A stretch of 64,000 nucleotides of DNA from Anodontia alba. Its lineage: Eukaryota > Mollusca > Bivalvia > Lucinida > Lucinidae. The notes below the pieces were generated by a model that was not told where the DNA came from, searched no databases, and worked only from the letters and a program-made list of their open reading frames with translations. The stretch covers positions 17,353,691 to 17,417,690 of the forward strand of contig OZ024830.1 in NCBI GenBank assembly GCA_964016985.1, given 5' to 3'. The position numbers and the translations under genes are program-made. Shown piece by piece: positions 11,060 through 21,945 of the stretch; position 1 is the first letter of the stretch, and the number at the start of each line of letters is the position of its first letter.

Positions 11060-13698
11060 CCAGGGCTTTAATCTGAACAATTTCGGTAGGCAGAAGTCCA
11101 CTGGAAGAAGCTACATACCAAGTATCAAAGGTGAGGGTCTTCTAGTTTCTGAAAAGAAGACTATAAGATTTTTTTCCCTATATGTGGCTATGTAAAACAA
11201 GTGAGCCCCTGGGCTGGGCCAATTTTGACCTGAGGGTATACAATTTTATGAATGTTGGTAGGGGTCACCTGATGATATTACATATCAAATTTAAAAGACC
11301 TGGGCCTTCTGGTTGCAGAACTAGCGGCCATGTTTTTTGACAAAACATGACGGCTTGAACAATCTTGGTAAAGGGTCACCAAGGAAACATTTCTGTCATG
11401 TAATGTTGAAATCGGTTCATTGGTTTCTGACAAGAAGATTTTTAAAGTTTTCTATATAGATATATAGGAAAAATTAGCAACCCCCCACCCCCCTCCCCCC
11501 GCACTAGCGGCCATGTTAAACGAATCATGACGACTTGAACAATCTTGGTAAAGGGTCACTAACGAAACATTTCTGCCAAGTTATATTGAAATTGGTCCAT
11601 TGGTTTCTCACAAGAAGATTTTTAAAGTTTTCAATATAGATATAAAGAGAAAATAAGCCCCACCCCCTAGCGGACATGTTTTTTGACAAATCATGACAGC
11701 TTGAACAATCTTGGTAAAGGGTCACCAAGGAAATATTTCTGCCAAGTTTTATTGAAATCAGTCCATTGGTTTCTGACAAGTAGAGTTTTAAAGATTTCTG
11801 TATAGATATATAGGGAAAGTAAGCCCCGCCCCCAAGTGGCCATGTTTTTGACAAATCAATCCGGTTTGAACAATCCTGGTAGAAAGTCACCAAGGAAACA
11901 TTTCTGCCAAGTTATATTCAAATCGGTCCAGTGGTTTCTGACAAGAAGATTTTTAAAGATTTCTATATAGATATATAGGGAAAATAAGCCCCGCCCCTGG
12001 CAGCCATGTTTTTTGACAAATCATGACGGCTTGAACAATCTTGGTAGAGGGTTACAAAAGAAACATTCCTGCCTTGTTATATTGAAATTGGTCAAGTGGT
12101 TTCTGACAAGAAGATTTTTAAAGTTTTCTATATAGATGTGTAGGGAAAATAAGGCGGGCATGGTTTTGACAAATCCAAATGGCTTGAACAATCTTGGTAG
12201 AGGATCACCAAAGGAACATTTTTGCAAAATTATATTGAAATCGGTCACGTGGTTTCGGACAAGATGATTTTTAAAGTTTTCTATATAGATTATATAGGGA
12301 AAATAGGCCCCGCCCCCCTGGCGGCCATGTTTTCTTGACGAATCCAAATGTCTTGAACAATCTTGGTAGAGGATCACCAAAGGAACATTTCTGCAAAATT
12401 ATATTGAAATCGGTCCAGTGGTTTCAGACAAGAAGATTTTTAAAGTTTTCTATATAGATATATAATGAAAATAAGCCCCGCCCCCTGGCGGCCATGTTTT
12501 TTGACGAATCCAAATGGCTTGAACAATCTTGGTAGAGGGTTACCACAGGAACATTTCTGCAAAATTATATTGAAATCGGTCCAGTGGTTTCGGACAAGAA
12601 GATTTAAAAAGTTTTCTATATAGATTATATAGGGAAAATAAGCCCCGCCCCCTGGTGGCCATGTTTTTTGAAGAATCCAAATGTCTTGAACAATCTTGGT
12701 AGAGAAACATTTCTGCAAAATTATATTGAAATCGGTCCAGTGGTTTCAGACTAGAAGATTTTTAAAGTTTTCTACATAGATTATAGAGGGAAAATAAGCC
12801 CCACCCCCTGGTGGCCATGTTTTTTGAAGAATCCAAATGTCTTGAACAATCTTGGTAGAGAATCACCAAAGGAACATTTTTGCAAAATTATATTGAAATC
12901 GGTCCAGTGGTTTCGGACAAGAAGATTTTTAAAGTTTTCTATATAGATATATAGGGAAAATAAGCCCCGCTCCCTGGCGGCCATGTTTTTTGACGAATCC
13001 AAATGGCTTGAACAATCTTGGTAGAGGATCACCAAATGAACATTTCTGCAAAATTATATTGAAATCGGTCCAGTGGTTTCGGACAAGAAGATTTTTAAAG
13101 TTTTCTATATAGATATATAAGGAAAATAAGCCCCGCCCCTCTGGCGGCCATGTTTTTTGACGAATCCAAATGGCTTGAACAATCTTGATAGAGGATCACC
13201 GAAGGAACATTTCTGCAAAATTATATTGAAATCGGTCCAGTGGTTTCTGACAAGAAGATTTTTAAAGTTTTCTATATGGATATATAGTGAAAATAAGCCC
13301 CGCCCCCCTGGCGGCCATGTTTTTTTGACGAATCCAAATGTCTTGAACAATCTTGGTAGAGGATCACCAAAGGAACATTACTGCAAAATGATATTGAAAT
13401 CGGTCCAGTGGTTTCTGACAAGAAGATTTTTTAAGTTTTTAGTTAAAAAATCTATTTTTAGCTCCTGTGACCTAGATATGCAACGGACCGGAACCATTTG
13501 AACAGCTTTGAAAGAGGACCAACCAAGGATCATTTCTGTGAAGTTTGGTCAAAATCCAATCAGTGGTTTAGGAGGAGATATTGTTTAAAGATTGTGGACG
13601 GACGGACGGACGGACATACGGACGACGACGACGACGACGACGACGGATGGTGAGTGATCACAAAAGCTCACCTTGAGCCTTCGGCTCAGTTGAGCTAA
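11060..13698 (+). mobile_element. Pearl-like non-autonomous element with about 165-bp tandem core
   Basis: The core holds about 13 units of about 165 bp, each with GCGGCCATGTTTTTTGACGA, GGCTTGAACAATCTTGGTAG, AAATCGGTCCAGTGGTTTC and AAATAAGCCCCGCCCCC (near 11329, 11508, 11670, 11837, 12000, 12147, 12322, 12490, 12656, 12813, 12977, 13145, 13312). A unique 3' part follows with a GGAC/GACGAC microsatellite (13598-13650) and a terminal hairpin (GAGCCTTCGGCTC, 13664-13697) ending in AGCTAA. Tandem core, microsatellite and 3' hairpin are the known layout of bivalve pearl/Helentron-associated elements. The left end is uncertain. Open frames on both strands are repeat by-products. Confidence 0.7.
13664..13697 (+). 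other. 3' hairpin of the pearl-like element
   Basis: AGCTCACCTTGAGCC, TTCG, then GGCTCAGTTGAGCT form a near-perfect stem, followed by CTAA. A hairpin just before CTRR is the 3' hallmark of Helitron-type elements. Confidence 0.65.
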
Positions 13699-14483
13699 AA
13701 AGTAAGAGAAAAGTCCAGGGAGTACCACAATCACAAACCGCAGCCCTTCCCAGACATCAAAAGGAAGAGGAAACCGACAATTCCAAACAAGCACAAATCG
13801 ATCAAACGTACGAAAAGCACTAAGATTAGCTCTCTCTTCCCCAAGCGAGGTAATCACAATGCTTAAAAGGACTGAAGAACACAAGAACAAAATGGTACAA
13901 GGTAAGACATACAACAAATCGCCTCGTAGAATAAACCACAAAGCACCAGGAGTAAGACTAACACCGGGACCACCGCCTTAGAACGTTCAGTAGAGTAAAC
14001 CACATGGGGGGCGGGGGGGGGGGTGGGTGGGAGGGGAGGGTGTGATGGGGGTAGCGGGGGGGGGTGGGGGTTAAAGCACTTTTACAGCTAGCCAACTTCA
14101 CCCTGGGTCCCGATGCTACTCTTAATACAGAAATACAAAGGCTCCAAACTCAGTCCATGCATTAAAGCGAAAACATAAAAATCAAATTAATCACTATAAT
14201 AAACAAAGACGAGTACTCATGGCTAATTCTACTGTATGCCAGAGAAAATGAAAACCAATAGTTGAACCATGGCGGGCCAAGCCAAAGACATATCATCAAG
14301 CACCAACCCACTGGTTAAAGTTTTACGTAGAGGCCGTCATTTAGTCTGAGCCCTTAACCGCCGTCGTGCAATTAAAGAGTGAAGCATAGCCATCAACAAT
14401 GATTGGGTTGACAACTAGGCATGCAGTCTGCCGCATAATATCCAGGCTTTAGCCAATTCTTTTATAACGGTTAATAAGTTTTC
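13699..14483 (-). mobile_element. Penelope-like element in antisense, RT C-terminus to 3' end (host of a nested PLE)
   Basis: Reverse complement of the PLE 3' part: starts inside the RT C-terminal motif FRKLINRYKRIG, runs through ACLVVNPII and the 3' tail, and ends at the terminal TTTTCTCTTAC near 13700. Its other half lies at 16557-16682, so the forward PLE between them was inserted into this older copy. The C-tract of the tail is expanded here to a G-rich block at 13986-14070. Confidence 0.8.
13986..14070 (+). repeat. G-tract block with G-quadruplex potential
   Basis: Runs of four to eleven G separated by short linkers. In other copies the same position of the PLE tail is only a C6-C9 run, so this is a local expansion. 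Confidence 0.8.
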
Positions 14484-16556
14484 TGACGACTTTATTATAT
14501 CAATACTCTAATACAAGAACTTGATAGTACCAAAACATATGAACGGATTTCTACTGACGAGAGGTCTATTGTGAATACCCATTCTATCGATATTACTGCT
14601 AAGTTTGCAGTGAGTATTAAAGAAAAGCAAGACATCCTACGTTATATTGGTTACCGAAACTTCATAAACGACCTTATAAAGCACGTTTCATTGCTGCATC
14701 TAGTTCATGTACGACTACTGTTTTGTCCAAACTGCTAACTTTATGCCTTACTGCTGTTAAAAACATTGGATTAGATACTATGATACTGTTTACGAAAGGG
14801 ACGGAATTAACTATTTTTGGTCAATTAAAAATTCTAATGATGTTCCCAATAAATTTAAATCTAAAAACTTTCAGGCTTCTAAATTGTCTACATATGATTT
14901 TTCTACACTGTATACTACGTTACCTCATCATCTTATAAAAGATAAACTTATTGATTTAATTAACCGAACGTTTATTCGGGAGAATACCCAATATTTGGCT
15001 TGCAACGAAGAATGTGCTTTCTTCACTTCTGATGTATATAATAATCACAATTTATGGTCGTTTCAAAAAGTCTGTGATGCCCTTGTTTATCTTTTGGATA
15101 ATATTTTTATTAGATTTGAAACTAAACTTTATAGGCAAACTATTGGTATTCCGATGGGAACTAATTGTACTCCTCTCGTTGCAGATTTGTTTCTTTTTTG
15201 TTATGAGAGAGATTTTATGAAGTCTCTCTCACGTGAAAACCAGGCTGACATTATTGAGGCCTTCAATTCAACTTCAAGATACCTTGATGATTTATTAAAC
15301 ATTGACAATATTTACTTTGACCAAATAGTGGACCGGACATACCCTACAGAACTCCAATTAAATAGAGCAAATTCTTCCGATACCGAGGTACCTTTTTTGG
15401 ATTTGAATCTATGTATATCTAATGGTACAGTTTCCACCAAAATTTATGATAAACGGGACGATTTTGATTTTGATATAGTCAATTTCCCTTTTCTGGATGG
15501 TGATGTCCCCCGGCGTACCTCATATGGGGTATACATATCTCAACTTATTAGATTCGCGAGAGCTTCTTCAAATCTTAATGACTTTAGCTACCGTAATAAA
15601 GCCCTTACTGCAAAACTTCTTAGGCAGGGCTATCGTTATTTCAAACTTCGTAAGGCGTTTTCGAAATTTTATCGCAGACACAGTGCCTTGTTAGAAAAAT
15701 ATGGCGTCAGTCTGAAAACACTTCTGCAACAAGGTATATCGGAACCAAAATTTTACGGTGACTTAGTGTACAGATTTAGAAAAAAAATGTAGGAAAATCT
15801 AACTTTTCGGAGCAATTCAGAAAACTTATTAACCGTTATAAAAGAATTGCCTATAGCCTGGATATTATGCGGCAGACTGCATGCCTAGTTGTCAACCCGA
15901 TCATTGTTGATGGCTATGCTTCACTCTTTAATTGCACGACGGCGGTTTGGGCCTCAGACTCAATGACGGCCTCTTCGTAAAACGTTAACCAGTGGGTTGG
16001 GGCTTGACGATATGTCTTTGGCTTGGCCCGCCGTGGTTCAACTACTGGTTTTCATTTACTCTGACATACAGTAGAATTAGCCATGAGTACTCGTCTTTGT
16101 TTATTATAGTGATTAATTTGATTTTTATGTTTTCGCTTTGATGCATTGACTGAGTTGGGAGCCTTTATGCGAACCAATTTTTTATGTGTTTCTGTATCGG
16201 GACCTAGGGTGAAGTTAGCTAGCTGTAAAAGTGCTTTAAACCCCCCGGTGATTTACTCTACTGACCGTTCTAAGGCGGTGGTCCCGGTGTTAGTCTTACT
16301 CTTTGTTGCTTTGTGGTTTATTCTATGAGGCGATTTGTTGTATGTCTTTCCGTGTGTCATTTTGTTCTTGTGTTTTTCAGTCCTTTTAGTATTGCGATTA
16401 CCTCGCTTGGGGAAGAGAGAGCTAATGGTAGTGCTTTTCGTACGTTTGTTCGATTTGTGCTTGTTTGGATTTGTCGGTTTCCTCTTCCTCTTTGGGTCTG
16501 GGATGGGCTGCGTTTTGTGATTGTGGCACTCCCTGGACTTTTCTCTTACCTTGTCT
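14484..16556 (+). mobile_element. Penelope-like element, 5'-truncated, copy A
   Basis: A forward copy starting at GACGACTTTATTATATC, equivalent to 30215 in the longest copy, and ending at CTTACCTT. It has a small deletion near 14633 that shifts the frame, an open RT segment (14884-15792), and a complete 3' tail. Flanking sequence belongs to an antisense PLE, with TCT present at both junctions as a likely short target duplication. Confidence 0.85.
14884..15792 (+). CDS. Penelope-like reverse transcriptase, palm and C-terminus, copy A
   Basis: A 302-residue open frame with RT palm motifs in order: STYDFSTLYTTLPH (its first codons lie just before the ATG), GIPMGTNCTPLVADLFLF, the catalytic box SRYLDDLLNID, and the later conserved stretches PFLDLNLCIS and TKIYDKRDDFDFDIVNFPF. 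Both Asp of the catalytic box are present, making this the best-preserved palm of the five copies. It is an internal fragment: the fingers motif WLPKLHKRPYKARFIA lies upstream in another frame, and the C-terminus stops early because one extra A in an A-run (about 15780-15787) shifts the frame; the missing tail is readable downstream. The PKLHK fingers motif and overall order fit PLE RTs. No GIY-YIG nuclease follows. Expressed function is unlikely. Confidence 0.85.
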   Translation: MSTYDFSTLYTTLPHHLIKDKLIDLINRTFIRENTQYLACNEECAFFTSDVYNNHNLWSFQKVCDALVYLLDNIFIRFETKLYRQTIGIPMGTNCTPLVADLFLFCYERDFMKSLSRENQADIIEAFNSTSRYLDDLLNIDNIYFDQIVDRTYPTELQLNRANSSDTEVPFLDLNLCISNGTVSTKIYDKRDDFDFDIVNFPFLDGDVPRRTSYGVYISQLIRFARASSNLNDFSYRNKALTAKLLRQGYRYFKLRKAFSKFYRRHSALLEKYGVSLKTLLQQGISEPKFYGDLVYRFRKKM

Positions 16557-16682
16557 GAATTGCTCCGAAAAGTTAGATTTACCTACAATTTTTTTTAAAT
16601 CTGTACACTAAGTTACCGTAAAATTCTGGTTCCGATATACCTTGTTGCAGAAGTGTTTTCAGACTGACGCTATATTTTTCTA
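16557..16682 (-). mobile_element. Antisense PLE fragment, other half of the 13699-14483 copy
   Basis: Reverse complement of the RT segment from KYSVSLKTLLQQG to NFSEQFR. It breaks at CAATTCAGA, exactly where the 13699-14483 fragment begins, so the two were contiguous before copy A inserted. Confidence 0.85.
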
Positions 16683-17430
16683 CACACACTCACATTTTCC
16701 TACAGGTATTCTCTATGGATTATTTACGGACTATGGGGAATCATCGTGGGAATTTTAGCCTCTTAAAGGGTTGACATCTTTTTTGCCATATCTGTGTGTC
16801 TTTTTCCCCCCTAAGAAAGTGGACTTTGCAATATAGTGTTTGGGGTAAATCATTGTTTGACTTTAACTAGAAACTTTCAGGAATTTGAAACAAATATATA
16901 GTGCGGTAAAAAGTCATGTTTCAGGAATTCTCATCTCCTCAGAATCTTCTAGGCTGTCAATGTACGCGCCATTGACACTGAACGGATTGCTAACATATTG
17001 AAAGGAGCTTGCAAATAGCAGTATTTCCCACAGAGAAATTTTTACAACTGACGGGTCGCATTTGAATTTTAATCAAAGGAAAACTGAAACATGTGACCCT
17101 TCCCTTATTTTGTTAAGTATAGTATGAACAAATGTTTGATTACATGTATTTTACAACTTCAGCTTAATATAGCAAATTATTTTGTATCAAAGGCCGAATT
17201 TTCATTTTTCAACCGATTCTGCCTAGAAATCTAGTTATGGTAGTGACTTTAACAACTGTAATAAATTTCTAACTGCTAAATGTCTGAAACAAGTCTGTTG
17301 GTATTATGCATTAAAACCCTATTTTTGTCTAAATCGTATCGATTTCTTTCTAAATAGTGCAACTGTTGTTAAGTACTTATGTGGAGGCCGTAAACCGTCG
17401 CCTCGAATTCGATGTAGTGCCAATATGGGG
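16683..17430. other. Unique AT-rich stretch, no gene seen
   Basis: No element or exon recognised between the PLE and the MITE. Confidence 0.5.
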
Positions 17431-17843
17431 ATCAAACATGGTTTTTTCATACATTAACATTCGCCAGGTCCCTGGGATGTGTTGCCCTCGGTTTTCAACA
17501 CCTCCCAAGGAACCTGGCGAATGTTAGTGCATTGAAAAATCATGTTCGATCGCTATTATTGCATAAAAACTGAAAGCATTTGCAACATTTCACGTTATTT
17601 CTTGCACTATTTTCGCCTTTTCACCGATGTCTCACAAACGCAATTTCCACGGCCTATGCTCGTTCTAGGGCTAGGCAGTACACATCTCGTAACAGCAGCA
17701 AATCTGTGACCCCTGTATGATCACATTGAATGTTGCGTAGCCGTGCATTAACAGCGCGTGAATTGCCTTGTTAATACACGGCTTTTCGCCAGTTAATGCA
17801 CGGCTGTTAATAACGTGCGACACTGCTTTTTATGCAATAATAT
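17431..17843 (+). mobile_element. MITE copy 1: long hairpin plus TIR body
   Basis: A hairpin module (17437-17545: AACATTCGCCAGGTCCC, loop, CCTGGCGAATGTTAGTGC) is followed by a body bounded by inverted ATTATTGCATAAAAA (17555) and TTTTTATGCAATAATA (17829). Inside, GCCGTGCATTAACAGC and GCTGTTAATAACGTGC form a second inverted pair. The same hairpin-plus-body unit occurs at 61559-61948 (inverted) and 63308-63738. No ORF. Confidence 0.75.
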
Positions 17844-18535
17844 CATCTCATTTTCTGGTACTTTAGGGCTATTGAGCCCATTCTTTATTTATAAAAATAG
17901 ACTTCCTCTCAAAGCTTTTACGGGCGGTCGGGATGTTGCATATTTCGTGATTCCTTTTATAAACAGTCAATAAAACCGAGTCTGTAATTATCTAATTCGG
18001 ATTTGTTTCGCATTTTCATCGCAATATTTTCTCACCTAGTGTTTCGAAAGGGTTGCTTTCCTTATAGCTCTAGCCTTGTGTTAATAGATTCTTTTCATTA
18101 ATATGTTTGAAGAATTCTGTAACGATAAAAAACATGCAATTCTCTACATTTTCATGTAATGCTCTGGTTTCATTGCATCTATTACAGTCTAGGAGAACAG
18201 TTTCACCAGAGTTAGTCATTCTGAAAGGATTCTCTGCCACATGAATAATCAGTACACGCGCAGGAGAACAAAAAAGCTGATAAAAGCGAGAATATTTTCT
18301 GAACCAGACTAGTCCGTTTTTGCCAACCAGACCTCAACACTGACCCACATTTAGATGTTAATACTCTACGCTTGGGATCCGTAACCACATAGGACCAGCA
18401 AATATAGACTACACTATAATAGTGTAGTGCGGGGAGACGACACTATCTGAATCATTGCGGAATAAATCAGATATATGATACGTATTTCATGAAATTTCGA
18501 TAAACATGTATGATGGATATTTTATCTTGTTTTAG
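17844..18535. other. Intron sequence before the first CUB exon
   Basis: No element recognised. It ends in a short pyrimidine-rich acceptor (TTATCTTGTTTTAG) directly before the exon. Confidence 0.6.
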
Positions 18536-18883
18536 ATTTATGATGGTTATTACATAATGAAAACACGTCTTGGAACCTACTGCGGCTCGGTGGCACCATT
18601 TACAACTGTGTCGACCTCAAATGTACTGTTCATACAGTTTTACTCTCATACTGCTTCACATCCTGCTAGTTTTAATGCCGAATATAGATTGCATTGTGGA
18701 TCTTTGCGCCTGACGACACACGCAGGCCAGTTTAGCTCCGTCGATCGCAACCAAGATGGGATGTATGATACTGATATAAACTGCACGTGGATAATTGAAG
18801 TTGAACCCTTCGAATTCATCACACTTAATCTGACCGAAATAGATTTACAAGAGGCTTACCCACATCAATGTGACACGCTACAG
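18536..18883 (+). CDS. Exon of a multi-CUB-domain extracellular protein
   Basis: A 348-bp phase 0-0 exon with acceptor TTGTTTTAG before and donor CAG/GTGGGT after. It encodes the second half of one CUB (IYDG...LGTYCGS...FNAEY) and the first half of the next (LHCGSLRL...DINCTWIIE...HQCDTLQ). The four-cysteine CUB pattern is present, as are glycosylation-type NCT and NLT sites. CUB domains are extracellular beta-sandwiches used for protein binding in complement-type, developmental and adhesion proteins; the exact gene cannot be named. The open frame reads on into the intron after the donor for 12 codons, which is not meaningful. Its 3' half-domain fits the 5' half-domain of the exon at 62042. 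Confidence 0.85.
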
Positions 18884-18943
18884 GTGGGTGTTCAAATACC
18901 GTTTGCTTTAATACTCTGACACCGGATCTCGGCACTATACTTA

Positions 18944-20785
18944 TTGCTAACTTCATACCTTACTGCTGTTAAAAAACATTGGATTAGATACTATGATACT
19001 GTTTACAAAAGGGACGGAATTAACTATTTTTGGTCAATTAAAAATTCTCATGATGTTCTCAATAATTTTAAATCTAAAACCTTTCAGGCTTCTTAATTGT
19101 CTACATATGATTTTTCTACACTGTATACTACGTTACCTCATCATCTTATAAAAAAATAAACTTATTGGTTTAATTAACCGAACGTTTATTCGGGAGAATA
19201 CCCAATATTCGGCTTGCAACGAAGAATATGCTTTTTTTCACTTCTGATATATATAATAATCACAATTTATGGTCGTGTCAAAAAGTCTGTGATGCCCTTG
19301 TTTATCTTTTGGATAATATTTTATTAGATTTGGACATAAACTTTATAGGCAAACTATTGGTATTCCGATGGGAACTGATTGTGCTCCTCTTGTTGCAGAT
19401 TTGTTTCTTTTTTGTTATGAGATATATTTCATGAAGTCTCTCTCACATGAAAATCAGGCTGACATTATTGAGGCTTTCAATTCAACTTCAAGATACCTTG
19501 ATGATTTATTAAATATTGACAGTATTTACTTTGATCAAATGGTGGACCGGATATACTTTACAGAACTCCAATTAAATAGAACAAATTCTTCCGATACCGA
19601 GGCACCTTTTTTGGATATGAATCTACGAATATCTAATGGTACAGTTTCCACCAAAATTTATGATAAACGGGACGATTTTAATTTTGATATAGTCAATTTC
19701 CCTTTTCTGGATGACGATGTCCCCCGGCGTACCTCATATGGGGTATACATATCGCAACTTATTAGATTCGCCAGAGCTTCTTCAAATCTTAATGACTTTA
19801 ACTACCGTAATAAAGCCCTTACTGCCAAACTTCTTAGGCAGGGCTATCGTTATTTTAAACTTCGTAAGGCGTTTTCGAAATTTTATCGCAGACACAGTGC
19901 CTTGCTAGAAAAATATAGCGTCAGTCTGAAAACACTTCTGCAACAAGGTATACCGGAACCAGAATTTTATGATGACTAAGTGTACAGATTTAGAAAAAAT
20001 GTAGGAAAATCTAACTTTTCGGAGCAATTCAGAAAACTTATTAACCGTTATAAAAGAATTGGCTATAGCCTGGATATTATGCAGCAGACTGCATGCCTAG
20101 TTGTCAACCCAATCATTGTTGATGGCTATGCTTCACTCTTTAATTGCGCGACGGCGGTTCGGGCCTCTGACTCAATGACGATCTCTTAGTAAAACTTAAA
20201 CCAGTGGGTTGGGGCTTGACGATATGTCTTTGGCTTGGCCCGCCGTGGTTCAACTATTGGTTTTCATTTACTCTGGCATACAGTAGAATTAGCCATGAGT
20301 ACTCCTTTGTTTATTATAGTGATTAATTTGATTTTTATGTTTTCGCTTTGATGCATTAACTGAGTTGGGAGCCTTTATGCGAACCAATTTTTTATGTGTT
20401 TCTGTATTAAGAGTAGCATCGGGACCAAGGGTGAATTAACTAGCTGTAAAAGTGCTTTAAACCCCCCGTTGGTTTGCTCTACTGACCGTTCTAAGGCGGT
20501 GGTCCCGGTGTTAGTCTTACTCTTTGTTGCTTTGAAGTTTATTCTACGAGGCGATTTGTTGTATGTCTTTCCGTGTGTCATTTTGTTCTTGTATTTTTCA
20601 GTCCTTTTAGTATTGCGATTACCTCGCTTGGGGGAAGAGAGAGCTAATCTTAGTGCTTTTCGTACGTTTGTTCGATTCGTGCTTGTTTGGATTTGTTGGT
20701 ATCCTGTTCCTCTTGGGGTCTGGGATGGTCTGCGGTTTGTGATTGTGGCACTCCCTGGACTTTTCTCTTACCTTTTTTTTAACAC
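18944..20785 (+). mobile_element. Penelope-like element copy B, 5'-truncated
   Basis: Begins at ATTGCTAACTTCATACCTTA in the RT fingers, only about 60 bases after the CUB exon donor, and ends at CTTACCTTTTTTTT. It includes the palm (19368-19979), the C-terminal stretch (19980-20189) and the full 3' tail. Frameshifts occur before 19368. Confidence 0.85.
19368..19979 (+). pseudogene. Penelope-like reverse transcriptase palm, copy B
   Basis: A 203-residue frame from IPMGTDCAPLVADLF through SRYLDDLLNIDS (both catalytic Asp kept) to PEFYDD. A TTA-to-TAA change makes the stop; the same frame continues in the next 69 residues (VGKSNFSEQFRKLINRYKRI, ACLVVNPIIVDGYASLFNC). The N-terminal motifs are in other frames at 19090-19370, so it is a pseudogene. 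Confidence 0.85.
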
Positions 20786-21129
20786 CTCTAAGTATTGTGA
20801 CAAACATAGTTGACTTAGAATTCATTTATATCTTATATTTGAACCCTTATGTAGAAATCGATCTCATATCATATGCTACCAGAGTAGACCCAATTCAGAC
20901 TGTGCATCTGCGGATGTGTTGTATGATCAAACTAGAACGGAAGACAGTGACCAGGAATCGATACAATTACCCAGCACCTTCCGCCCAAGGCACCAAAAGA
21001 AAAAGAAGGACACACTTGAAGCAACAACACCACAATCAAAACACTACAATTAGAAAGCCAAAAGGACAGTTTCTTTCTCAAAACTGGTCAATCGGCTATC
21101 CAAAATAAACATTTCACCAGGACATGCAA
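20786..21129. other. Unique stretch between PLE copies
   Basis: A 121-residue open frame overlaps the PLE end and this spacer. It has no recognisable motif and I do not support it as a gene. Confidence 0.4.
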
Positions 21130-21255
21130 ATAAAGGTCAAAAAGGATTGAATTTGGAAACAAAGAACACACAAAATTACGAAAATCGGAGACTCGGTTTG
21201 ATTGAGTCTCTTCATATGCAACACTGTAGTTTGCGAGGCTGCGTACGCCCCCTAA
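21130..21255 (+). repeat. Dispersed 125-bp repeat, copy 1
   Basis: GGAAACAAAGAACACAC, CGGAGACT.GGTTTGATTG, CTCTTCATATGCAA and CTGTAGTTTGCGAGGCTGC recur in the same order at 24873-24995. Family unknown. Confidence 0.7.
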
Positions 21256-21319
21256 CAATAACAGAAATAGAAATCCACAGCAGAAGTTCAGCCGTAACGC
21301 TCACTAAAACATAACTGGG

Positions 21320-21375
21320 TGTGAGTTGGGGTGTAGGGGGGTGGTGGTGGTGGTGGGGGGGTGGGGGGGTGGAGA
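21320..21375 (+). repeat. GGT/G-run low-complexity block
   Basis: GTAGGGGGGTGGTGGTGGTG followed by further G7-G8 runs. G-quadruplex potential. Confidence 0.75.
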
Positions 21376-21459
21376 TTTAAATCGATTTATATGACCAAAA
21401 CCCTCGCCCATAGATTCCATTTGTCATAAGGTCATTTTCTGTCATAAGGTCATTTTCGT

Positions 21460-21945
21460 CTTTGTTTATCATAGCGATTAATTTAGTTTTTATCTTTTCG
21501 CTTTGATGCATTGATTGAGTTAGGAGCCTTTATGCGAACCGAATTTTTATGTATTTCTGTATTAAGAGTAGCATCGGGGCACAAGTTGAAGTTGACTAGC
21601 TGTAAAAGTGCTTTAACCCCCTCCACCCCGGTGGTTTATTCTGCTGACCGTTCCTAGGCGGTGGTCCAGGCGTTAGTCTTACTCTTTGTTGCTCTGTTGA
21701 AAATTATACGAGGCGATTAGTTTTAAGTTTTGCCTGGTGTTATTTTGTTCTTGTGTTTTGTCAGTCCTCTGACCCTTGCGATTACCTCGATTGGGGAAGA
21801 GAGAGCTAATCTTAGTGCTTTTCGTATGTTTGTTCGATTTGCGCTTGTTTGGTTGTGTCTGTTTCCTCTTCCTCTTGGTGTCTTGGAAGGGCTGCGGCTT
21901 GCTATTGTAGCAATTCCTGGACTTTTCTCTTACCTTTTTTCCATA
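21460..21945 (+). mobile_element. Penelope-like element, diverged 3' tail only, copy C
   Basis: Starts near TCGTCTTTGTTTATCATAG and ends CTGGACTTTTCTCTTACC. More diverged than the other tails (GGTGGTTTATTCTGCTGACC). Confidence 0.8.

Noticed and set aside
13699..16682. A transposon with 770-bp terminal inverted repeats
   Set aside because: The antisense halves join at a single point in the PLE consensus, so this is a nested insertion.
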